From positions 1 through 13,494 of the forward strand of contig JAQXNP010000176.1 of assembly GCA_029098065.1 (NCBI GenBank): a stretch of DNA of 13,494 bases. The letters are read 5' to 3'. Shown piece after piece: positions 1 through 5,926 of this stretch. The DNA comes from Clostridiales bacterium. GTDB lineage: Bacteria; Bacillota; Clostridia; Oscillospirales; Oscillospiraceae. Made by a program: the position numbers and the translations under genes. Position 1 is the stretch's first letter. Every line of letters starts with the position of its first letter. The notes beneath the pieces were generated by a model. That model saw only the letters and a program-made list of their open reading frames with translations. It was not told the DNA's origin and searched no databases.

Positions 1-1
1 G

Positions 2-30
2 AAAAGGCACGCCGGGCGGCGTGCCTTTTT
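2..30. terminator. Rho-independent terminator, probably bidirectional
   Basis: An 8-bp perfect GC stem (6-13 with 18-25) closes a GGGC loop. Four A residues precede it and five T residues follow it, so a U-tract exists on either strand. It lies 10 nt beyond the stop of the minus-strand TSCPD gene, which it can terminate. It may also serve a plus-strand gene that ends before the window. Confidence 0.8.
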
Positions 31-40
31 GATGCAAAAT

Positions 41-283
41 TCAATTCATCTGCTTGAGGGCCTGCGCCAGCTGGTCGGGGCAGGAGGTCGGCTTGGCTCC
101 GCAGTGGATCCCCTCCAGACGGGATACCACATCCTCCACCTTCATTCCCTCCACCAGCTTGCTGATGCCCTGAAGGTTTCCGTTGCACCCTCCCACGACC
201 TGAAGGGACTTGACGATCCCATCTTCTACATCGATGAGCATCTGCCGGGAACAGACCCCTTTGGGCTGATAATTGATAATCAT
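41..283 (-). CDS. Small TSCPD-domain protein (TIGR03905-like)
   Basis: This 80-residue protein matches the short stand-alone TSCPD family typical of Clostridia. The name-giving TSCPD motif is at residues 66-70. Four cysteines (11, 33, 61, 68) sit in conserved-looking surroundings (GVCS, GGCNGN, IHCG, TSCPD) and suggest metal or redox chemistry. The same domain forms the C-terminal tail of B12-dependent ribonucleotide reductases, but the function of the free-standing version is not established. I chose the ATG at 283 because an AAAGGAGAG ribosome site sits just upstream and family members start at MIINY-like sequences. An in-frame ATG 60 nt further upstream lacks such a site and would add residues overlapping the promoter. 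It is a single-gene unit with its own promoter and terminator. Confidence 0.85.
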   Translation of the reverse strand: MIINYQPKGVCSRQMLIDVEDGIVKSLQVVGGCNGNLQGISKLVEGMKVEDVVSRLEGIHCGAKPTSCPDQLAQALKQMN

Positions 284-314
284 GGCAAATCTCTCCTTTT
301 CATTTGTGGGCTCC

Positions 315-343
315 ATCATACCATATTCCCCGAAAAAAGACAA
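315..343 (-). promoter_or_regulatory. Sigma-A promoter for the TSCPD gene
   Basis: On the minus strand TTGTCT (338-343), a 17-nt spacer and TATGAT (315-320) form a good vegetative promoter. A TGG just before the -10 gives an extended -10 element. It lies about 32 nt upstream of the chosen ATG at 283. Confidence 0.7.
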
Positions 344-389
344 TCCCTCAAAATTTTGATCCCTTTTTCGATCCCCATCTCTGTTTTTA

Positions 390-398
390 TGCTATAAT
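390..398 (+). promoter_or_regulatory. Extended -10 promoter for the EamA transporter gene
   Basis: TGCTATAAT is a perfect extended -10 element. No good -35 is seen at the right distance. It leaves a leader of about 95 nt that contains a small GC hairpin (451-456 with 461-466). Confidence 0.6.
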
Positions 399-498
399 AC
401 GACTTCCGGAGGGCGGAACCACAGCTGTCTTTCCCCCGCCAGCCCCGAACCCCGGCCAGCGCCGGGAGCCATTTCCCCGAAAGGAGCGCTTTCCTCCC

Positions 499-1416
499 AT
501 GGATTCCGAAATTGTCAGAGGCCACGCGGCCGCCCTTTTCACCGCTCTGGTGTGGGGGACCACTTTTATCTCCACCAAGCTCCTCCTCACCCGGTTTTCC
601 CCCATAGAGATCCTCTTTCTCCGCTTTCTGCTGGGCTATGCGGCCCTTCTTCTGGCCTGTCCCCGGAAGCTGGCCATCACCGACAAGCGCCAGGAGCTTA
701 CCTTCGCCGCGGCGGGGCTGTGCGGCGTGACCCTCTACTACCTGCTGGAAAACATTGCGCTCAGCCTCTCTCTGGCCTCCAACGTGGGCGTCATCGTATC
801 GGTAGCTCCCTGCTTCACCGCCCTGCTCATGTGGGCCCTTCCCAGCGAACGGCAGCGCCCCGGCGGACATTTCCTTCTGGGCTTTGTTCTGGCCATGGCC
901 GGCATTGTCCTGATCAGTGTCAACGGTTCCCAGCTCCAGCTCAACCCCGCAGGAGATCTGCTGGCCGTCCTGGCCGCCGTGGCATGGGCCTTTTACTCAG
1001 TTCTCACCAAGCGGATTGGAAGCTACGGCTATCCCGTGCTCCTTACCACCCGGCGTATCTTCTTTTATGGAACTGTATTCATGCTCCCCGTTTTACCGGT
1101 CTTTGGCTTTTCCCCGGACACCTCCGCGCTGACCCAGCCGCTCTATATTTTCAACTTCCTCTTCCTGGGTCTGGTGGCCTGCGCGGCATGCTTTGTCACC
1201 TGGAACTACGCGGTGTCTCTGCTGGGCCCGGTGAAAACCAGCGTCTACATCTATCTGGTCCCCGTCATCACCATTGCAGCCTCTGCCCTGATCCTGGGCG
1301 AGCCCATCACTCCCCTGGCCGCCATCGGCGCCGCCCTCACCCTGCTGGGACTGGTCCTCTCTCAGCGAAGGGGTGTCAGCCCTCAACCCGCTCCGGCTGA
1401 AGAGGAAAAAGAGTAG
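499..1416 (+). CDS. EamA/DMT-family membrane transporter
   Basis: This 305-residue protein has the drug/metabolite transporter architecture: two tandem EamA repeats (about residues 10-140 and 152-288) giving roughly ten hydrophobic segments. The first repeat opens with the characteristic ALVWGTTF segment (residues 16-23). The second ends in a conserved-looking VYIYLVPVITI...LGEPIT stretch (249-271), followed by a charged cytoplasmic tail. Members export or import small metabolites; the substrate cannot be read from sequence. I take the ATG at 499 as the start because it begins the first membrane repeat. A frame-compatible ATG at 304 would add 65 residues lying across the promoter. The Shine-Dalgarno AAGGAG (481-486) is 12 nt from the ATG, further than usual. 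It is a single-gene unit divergent from the TSCPD gene. Confidence 0.88.
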   Translation: MDSEIVRGHAAALFTALVWGTTFISTKLLLTRFSPIEILFLRFLLGYAALLLACPRKLAITDKRQELTFAAAGLCGVTLYYLLENIALSLSLASNVGVIVSVAPCFTALLMWALPSERQRPGGHFLLGFVLAMAGIVLISVNGSQLQLNPAGDLLAVLAAVAWAFYSVLTKRIGSYGYPVLLTTRRIFFYGTVFMLPVLPVFGFSPDTSALTQPLYIFNFLFLGLVACAACFVTWNYAVSLLGPVKTSVYIYLVPVITIAASALILGEPITPLAAIGAALTLLGLVLSQRRGVSPQPAPAEEEKE

Positions 1417-1433
1417 AATCCCCACCGGATCCG

Positions 1434-1442
1434 TGGTATAAT
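1434..1442 (+). promoter_or_regulatory. Extended -10 promoter for the small cysteine protein
   Basis: TGGTATAAT is a perfect extended -10, with no clear -35. It lies between the EamA stop and the 1504 start, so the small gene can be transcribed separately from the transporter. Confidence 0.6.
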
Positions 1443-1503
1443 GTCAGCAAAGAACCCGCTCTTCGCCCCCGTACATCAGATCAGCTGAGAGGAAGGAAAC
1501 GCC

Positions 1504-1716
1504 ATGCTGTTCCAAAAGAAGATCGAGCCCCGCTGTTCCTACTGCGCCAAGGGCGCGCCTCTGGGCGAGGAACAGATCCTGTGCGCCAAAAAGGGAGTCG
1601 TTTCCCCAGGGGGGCACTGCTCTTCCTTCAAATACGATCCGCTGAAACGGGTCCCGCCCAAGCCGGCCTCTCTGGACACCGGCAGGTGGAAGGACTCCGA
1701 TTTCCGGCTGGACTGA
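1504..1716 (+). CDS. Conserved small four-cysteine protein, unknown function
   Basis: This is a 70-residue soluble protein with cysteines at 11, 14, 27 and 39 (CxxC, then two single Cys), a spacing that suggests a small zinc-binding fold. The second half is basic and proline-rich (YDPLKRVPPKP, residues 44-54) and the tail is polar. I recall similar short hypothetical proteins in Oscillospiraceae, but no function is known to me. The ATG at 1504 follows a good GAGGAAGG ribosome site by 9 nt, and an extended -10 lies about 60 nt upstream. That supports a real gene despite the small size. Its last 89 nt overlap, in antisense, the 3' end of the LuxC-like reading frame as called here. A hairpin at 1722-1757 follows immediately. 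Confidence 0.75.
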   Translation: MLFQKKIEPRCSYCAKGAPLGEEQILCAKKGVVSPGGHCSSFKYDPLKRVPPKPASLDTGRWKDSDFRLD

Positions 1717-3040
1717 ATTCAAACACGGCCGGCGATGGCTGCATCGCCGGCCGTGTTCCGTTATTCCGCTCCCGGAGCGACCGCTCCACATCCACCATCC
1801 GCACATACCGCCGGAGATGGTATTCCCCGTCGTGTCCCTCCCCGGGGAAGGTCTCCGACATCCGCCCCGCCCGGGTGATCCGGGTCACCCCCGCCCGACA
1901 GAGCAGCTGTGTCAGTTCCTCCCGCTCCCCCCGGGCACAGAGGAGCCCCGCCGTCTGGAGCCGTCCCTTCTGCCGCCGGAGGGTCCCCAGCAGTTCCCGC
2001 CGGGGGAGGGCCTTCACCAGCACGTTTCCCTCCATGGGGGAGAGTTCCAGCTCCCGGTCGGGCCGGAGGGTCACCGAACACCCCCGTCCGGGATAGTGGC
2101 GCTCCCCCGCCGACAGCCCCCCGGCGGCGCGCTCCAGAAAAGCCGTGTACCCACAGAGGGTGCTCTGGGCCAGGGCCCCAGGGCCGCTCCGTCTGAGGGA
2201 CTCCGCCTCCAGCACAGGCAGGAAGGCCCGGCAGAATCTCTCCGCCGTCTCCTGGTCCTCCGTGTCCAGAAAGATGACCTGGCAGGAGCTGCACAGCCGC
2301 TGTCCTGTCCCGATGATATTCCGGGCCAGTCCGGCCAGTTCCCTCTCCCGGTCCTCATAACCGGCGATATAGGCAAAGCTGAGCCGGTGGCCCCACTCGA
2401 TGAGCCTGCATCCGGCGGGGGCCAGGGCCCGCACCGCCGCCACCGCCCCGTCGCCGCCCCAGGTGACCACTCCATCGGCCAGCGCCGCCAGCGCCACCAG
2501 ACTCTCCCGGTCCGAGGAGGGCAGATCGAAGGCATAGAGGAAATCGGCCAGAGCCGGTTCCGCGTCCGTCAGCAGGGACAGCGCCGCCAGGGTCAGCCCC
2601 TTGTCTCCGTGGGGCAGCTTGACCAGATTGACGTTCCCGGTGAGGAGGCCTTCCACCGCGCTGTACACCGGCAGACCGGGCACGTTCCCCGCCGTCACGT
2701 GGAACAGGGTGCCCAGAGGCTCTGTCCGGGTCACCGTCCCCTCCATGGGCCGGGGGGCGAAGGGCTCCGGTCCCAGCTCCACGCGCAGCTTTTCCTCCAG
2801 ACTCTTCCGGTCCAGGAGGGGGAGCAGGGCCTCCGGCCCGGTCCCGGCAGGAAGATACCGGGCCAGCAGGGCGTCGAACTCCCCCGCCGACAGCCGTTTT
2901 CCCAGCCCGTCCAGAGCGTCGATGACCCGCTCCGCCGGGAGGGTCCGGGTCTGTCGCGTCCCGTTGATCTCCTCTTCCAGATGGGCCAGAACATGGGGCA
3001 GCTCCCCATCGGACAGCAGCCCTCCATGGGCAAAGATCAA
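1628..3040 (-). CDS. LuxC-like fatty acyl-CoA/acyl-protein reductase
   Basis: This roughly 470-residue protein is of the LuxC family (acyl-CoA reductase, aldehyde-dehydrogenase fold). LuxC enzymes reduce an activated long-chain acyl group to fatty aldehyde with NADPH through an acyl-cysteine. The likely catalytic Cys is residue 250 in GQRLCSSC, at the position of the LuxC nucleophile. A nucleotide-binding-type stretch HVTAGNVPGLP (114-124) and GNVNLVKLP (135-143) precede it. Start: the only in-frame ATG near the expected N-terminus (3175) lies well inside luxE. A TTG at 3040 overlaps the luxE stop by 4 nt and has a GGGGGAGG ribosome site about 5 nt upstream, so I chose it. The C-terminus is odd. 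After about position 1763 the frame runs through the hairpin at 1722-1757 and into antisense of the next gene, so the last 40-45 residues may not be native. Family assignment is firm; the in vivo substrate is unknown. Confidence 0.85.
   Translation of the reverse strand: MIFAHGGLLSDGELPHVLAHLEEEINGTRQTRTLPAERVIDALDGLGKRLSAGEFDALLARYLPAGTGPEALLPLLDRKSLEEKLRVELGPEPFAPRPMEGTVTRTEPLGTLFHVTAGNVPGLPVYSAVEGLLTGNVNLVKLPHGDKGLTLAALSLLTDAEPALADFLYAFDLPSSDRESLVALAALADGVVTWGGDGAVAAVRALAPAGCRLIEWGHRLSFAYIAGYEDRERELAGLARNIIGTGQRLCSSCQVIFLDTEDQETAERFCRAFLPVLEAESLRRSGPGALAQSTLCGYTAFLERAAGGLSAGERHYPGRGCSVTLRPDRELELSPMEGNVLVKALPRRELLGTLRRQKGRLQTAGLLCARGEREELTQLLCRAGVTRITRAGRMSETFPGEGHDGEYHLRRYVRMVDVERSLRERNNGTRPAMQPSPAVFEFSPAGNRSPSTCRCPERPAWAGPVSADRI
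1722..1757. terminator. Hairpin between convergent genes
   Basis: A perfect 16-bp inverted repeat (1722-1737 with 1742-1757) has a 4-nt loop. T-tracts on either side are poor (TTCCGTTATT on plus, TTTGAATTC on minus), so termination efficiency is uncertain. It starts 6 nt after the stop of the small cysteine protein. It also lies within the reading frame of the LuxC-like gene on the minus strand, an unusual place for a terminator. Confidence 0.6.
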
Positions 3041-4161
3041 AAGGCCTCCCCCTTTCCCAGCAGCTCGGCCGCCCCCGCGGCGCAGGTCTGGATGTCCGCC
3101 ATCCCCACCCGGCCCAGAATATTCAGTACCGGCGTGGAGATCCCGCAGCCGCAGCTCTCCCCCGGCTCCAGCCATCCCAGATCATCTGTCATGACGCTGA
3201 GGGTTGGAGTGGCCGTCATCAGAGGCGAGATCAGATTGATGAGTCCCACCTTCCCCATGGGCAGGGGTTCCAGCGTGGCCGGGTTCCGGATGAGGATCCG
3301 GCCGTAGATGGGCACATGGAACCGGTGATGCCTGCAGGCGTTGTAAAAGATGGGGTGCTCCACCGCCCCGAAGAGCTCATTGATATTCTCCTCCGGCACC
3401 CCCAGTACCCGCCGGGCCCGGGCATAGAGGACCTGCTTGTCCACCTGCCGGCCGGCGTGCTGCTTCCAGCCTCCGGCCAGGATGATCCGGGAGCCCGGCT
3501 TCAGCGTCACCCGCAGCCCCAGTTCCTCTATCCGCTGAAGTCCAAACCACAGATAGGAGGGAAAGCCCACAATCCGGGTGGGCTGCGGAGATCCGGCGAA
3601 CCGTACCAGCGCCTCCGCCGTCCCGTCCAGGTCGGGGACATAGGCCCCGTCCCTCCGCCGGAGGGCGTAGAACCGCCGGAGCGGCGGTGCGAAAAAGGTG
3701 AGGCTGTACATGGTCCGGGTGACCCCGGTGTGGTTGTCCGGATCGGGCCGGTAGCCCAGCACCACATAGTTGGCGTGTTTCAGCGACACCAGTCCGTGGC
3801 GGAAGCCCAGCCGCAGCACCATGGGCACCTCGGCCAGGATACACCCCCAGTCAAAGCCGATCCGGCTGAACTTCCCGCTGGTGCCCGAGGAAGTGACCTG
3901 CATGGCCATCCGCCATTCCGGCATGGAAAAAAGCGTCTTTCGCTTGAAAAAGAGGGTGGGCAGAACGGGGATCCGGGCCAGATCGTCCATGGTCCTCAGC
4001 TCCGCCGGGTCAAACCGGAGCCGGGCGCAGATCGCCCGGTATTCGGGACAATGCCGGATGTGGTAGGCGCAGTTTCCGGCACAGGCCCGGAGAAAGGCCT
4101 CGTCGGAGGCGGGCAGATCATAGGGCCGGCGCCGCCAGAACAGCCGCTGTCGTTCCAGCAT
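3037..4161 (-). CDS. LuxE-like acyl-protein synthetase (PaaK-related)
   Basis: This 374-residue member of the LuxE acyl-protein synthetase family belongs to the wider adenylate-forming PaaK group. LuxE activates a fatty acid with ATP, carries the acyl group on a cysteine, and hands it to LuxC. Visible motifs are the serine/threonine/glycine-rich loop TSSGTSGKFS (90-99), GGWKQ (230-234), FGAVEHP (264-270), and a C-terminal acidic-glycine region with TDDLGWLEPGESCGCG (325-340). The length fits LuxE (about 370). Start: the ATG at 4161 has AAAGGAGAG upstream; an in-frame ATG at 4233 lies upstream of the predicted -10. The stop overlaps the LuxC-like start by 4 nt, which implies translational coupling and a joint reductase complex. 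No luxA, luxB or luxD lies in the window, so light production is unlikely. Confidence 0.87.
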   Translation of the reverse strand: MLERQRLFWRRRPYDLPASDEAFLRACAGNCAYHIRHCPEYRAICARLRFDPAELRTMDDLARIPVLPTLFFKRKTLFSMPEWRMAMQVTSSGTSGKFSRIGFDWGCILAEVPMVLRLGFRHGLVSLKHANYVVLGYRPDPDNHTGVTRTMYSLTFFAPPLRRFYALRRRDGAYVPDLDGTAEALVRFAGSPQPTRIVGFPSYLWFGLQRIEELGLRVTLKPGSRIILAGGWKQHAGRQVDKQVLYARARRVLGVPEENINELFGAVEHPIFYNACRHHRFHVPIYGRILIRNPATLEPLPMGKVGLINLISPLMTATPTLSVMTDDLGWLEPGESCGCGISTPVLNILGRVGMADIQTCAAGAAELLGKGEAF

Positions 4162-4186
4162 GGGGCTCTCTCCTTTCTTGAACCCC

Positions 4187-4215
4187 ATTGTATCATACGG
4201 CCGCCGGAAAAGAAA
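4187..4215 (-). promoter_or_regulatory. Promoter for the LuxE-LuxC unit
   Basis: On the minus strand TGATACAAT (extended -10, hexamer 4187-4192) stands 25 nt upstream of the luxE-like ATG. The -35 at 17 nt spacing is weak (TTTCTT, 4210-4215). Confidence 0.55.
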
Positions 4216-4231
4216 GCGCGGAGGAGGCGGC

Positions 4232-4273
4232 AAAAACAGCGCCGGGCGGGGACAGATCCCGCCCGGCGCTGTT
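4232..4273 (-). terminator. Rho-independent terminator of the hydrogenase gene
   Basis: A 16-bp perfect stem (4235-4250 with 4258-4273) has a 7-nt loop. On the minus strand it is followed by a run of five T. It begins 9 nt after the hydrogenase stop and separates that gene from the LuxE-LuxC unit. Confidence 0.9.
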
Positions 4274-4281
4274 CTGCCGGC

Positions 4282-5730
4282 TTACTGTTTGGCCGGTTCC
4301 GCCGGCCCGGCCACGCCATCCACCGCCTGGGTGATGGTGCGTCCCTTGGCCTCCTTGGCGTGCTTTTCCACATCGGCCTGGTTCCGGGGACTGCGGATCA
4401 GGATGCCCGCCCCCTGGACACAGCCCCCCTCACAGGCCATGCCCTCAATGAAGTTCACGTCGCCGATGCCCCGGGACATCTTCATCAGTTCGGCCCGGCA
4501 CTGGGCAATGCCGCTGCAGGACACGGCCCGGAGCTTGAACTGCTCATCGGTGACGCCATGCTCTTTCAGGCCCTCCGCCACAGCGGCGGCCACACCGCCG
4601 GAGTGGGCGAAGGACCGACCGTAGCCGCTGGCCTCATCCAGAGGAGTCTCCTCCAGCGTCTCCGGGTCGATGCCCTTGGATTCAAACATGGGATAGAGTT
4701 CCTCGAAAGTGATGGCGCAGTCAATGGTGCCCATGGTCTTGCCCATCTGGAACTCCTTCTTCTTGGCCACGCAGGGGCCGATAAAGACCACACGGGCCCG
4801 GGGATCCTTCTCCTTGATCCGCTTGCCGATCATCACCATGGGGGACGGGGTGGACGAGATGAGAGGCGCCAAGTCGGGGAACTCCCGCTCCACATAGTCC
4901 ACGAAGGCCGGGCAGCAGGAGGAGAGCAGTCTGCCCTTCTCCACCAGTTCCTCACTCTCCGCCTTGGCAGTCATGTCAGCGCCCAGGGCCACCTCGGCCA
5001 CGTCATGGAAGCCCAGCATTTTCAGCCCCGTGACGATCTGGCCCAGGGTGGCGGGGGCAAACTGGCCCGCCACCGAGGGGGCCAGCACCGCATAGACCCG
5101 GAAGTCCCACCGGGCCGCCCCCCGGAGCATCTCGATGACATCCACGATGTAGGATTTATCCATAATGGCCCCGAAGGGGCACTGATAGACACAGCTTCCG
5201 CAGGCGATACACTTATTGATGTCAATGGCCGCCTTCTTGTCCTCGCCCATGGAGATGGCACCGGGCACGCAGCCCCGCTCACAGGGGCGCTGATGCTTTT
5301 CAATGGCACCGTAGGGGCAGGCTGACACGCACTTGCCGCACATAATGCACTTGTTGTGATCAATGGTGGCCTTGTGGTTGATGATGGTAATGGCGTTCTT
5401 GGGACAGGTGTGAACACACCGGGTGGCGATGCAGCCCCGGCAGGCGTTTCCCACCTCAATCTGGGTCACCGGGCACTCATCGCAGGCGATCTCCATGACC
5501 TCCACCATGGACGGGTTGGCGTGGTCGCCTCCCATGGCCATCTTGACCCGGCTGGATACCACCGCCCGCTCCTTATAGATACAGCAGCGCATCTTGGCCT
5601 CCGGACCGGGCACCACCCGTTCGGGGATATCCAGCACGCCCGTGGCCAACCGGTCTTCCCAGGCCAGTTCCGCTACGGCCTCCAGGACCTGAGCCTTAAG
5701 CTCCTGAACCGAAGTTTCAAATCTACGCAC
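4282..5730 (-). CDS. Monomeric [FeFe] hydrogenase, group B-like
   Basis: This 482-residue protein carries the three H-cluster signatures: SSCCPAF (270-276), GPCVAKKKE (318-326) and FIEGMACEGGCVQGAG (427-442). Upstream are ferredoxin-type [4Fe-4S] motifs: Cys 97/100/105/109, CIMCGKCVSACP (128-139), an extra pair at Cys 150/154, and CIACGSCVYQCP (174-185). The enzyme interconverts H2 with protons and electrons, probably coupled to ferredoxin in the cytoplasm. L1 reads SCCPAF rather than SCCPGW, and L2 begins GPC rather than MPC. Both differ from the well-studied clostridial group A enzymes and point to group B. Cys 272, at the proton-relay position, is kept. The start is GTG at 5730 with AAAGGAG 9 nt upstream. 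It is a single-gene unit with a strong promoter; no maturases HydE, HydF or HydG or partner subunits are in the window. Confidence 0.92.
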   Translation of the reverse strand: MRRFETSVQELKAQVLEAVAELAWEDRLATGVLDIPERVVPGPEAKMRCCIYKERAVVSSRVKMAMGGDHANPSMVEVMEIACDECPVTQIEVGNACRGCIATRCVHTCPKNAITIINHKATIDHNKCIMCGKCVSACPYGAIEKHQRPCERGCVPGAISMGEDKKAAIDINKCIACGSCVYQCPFGAIMDKSYIVDVIEMLRGAARWDFRVYAVLAPSVAGQFAPATLGQIVTGLKMLGFHDVAEVALGADMTAKAESEELVEKGRLLSSCCPAFVDYVEREFPDLAPLISSTPSPMVMIGKRIKEKDPRARVVFIGPCVAKKKEFQMGKTMGTIDCAITFEELYPMFESKGIDPETLEETPLDEASGYGRSFAHSGGVAAAVAEGLKEHGVTDEQFKLRAVSCSGIAQCRAELMKMSRGIGDVNFIEGMACEGGCVQGAGILIRSPRNQADVEKHAKEAKGRTITQAVDGVAGPAEPAKQ

Positions 5731-5785
5731 AAGCTCTCACTCCTTTGCGGCACAAAATCAAATCGTCCCTCTGTTCAGCGGTTCT

Positions 5786-5814
5786 ATTGAACCATGTTAA
5801 AACTAAACTGTCAA
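5786..5814 (-). promoter_or_regulatory. Sigma-A promoter of the hydrogenase gene
   Basis: A perfect -35 TTGACA (5809-5814) is followed after 17 nt by TTCAAT (5786-5791), with TGG just before it as an extended -10. It lies about 55 nt upstream of the GTG start. Confidence 0.75.
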
Positions 5815-5870
5815 CGCCAATGTTTTACCGCCTCTGACAGGTCCGGGAAACGGTTCCACCTTCTGGAATA

Positions 5871-5913
5871 AACAAAACGGGAAGGCCCTTTCCAATCCGG
5901 AAAGGGCCTTCCC
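5871..5913 (-). terminator. Rho-independent terminator of trpB
   Basis: A 15-bp perfect stem (5879-5893 with 5899-5913) has a 5-nt loop. On the minus strand it is followed by the T-rich tract GTTTTGTTTATT. It begins 13 nt after the trpB stop. Confidence 0.85.
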
Positions 5914-5926
5914 TGTGATCTGCTTT

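Noticed and set aside
304..498. Upstream ATG extension of the EamA gene
   Set aside because: It would place the extended -10 promoter and leader hairpin inside the coding region and add 65 residues not typical of the family.
3041..3175. ATG start for the LuxC-like gene at 3175
   Set aside because: It would overlap luxE by 139 nt with a Gly/Arg-rich N-terminus; the TTG at 3040 has a proper ribosome site and an operon-like overlap.
1817..3307. Open plus-strand frame of 496 codons
   Set aside because: Antisense shadow of the LuxC-like gene; low-complexity Pro/Gln/Arg composition and no ribosome site at its ATG.
3316..5325. Open plus-strand frame of 669 codons
   Set aside because: It lies antisense to the LuxE-like gene and the hydrogenase. 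The translation is rich in His, Gly, Pro and Arg with no family likeness, as expected from GC-rich shadow frames.
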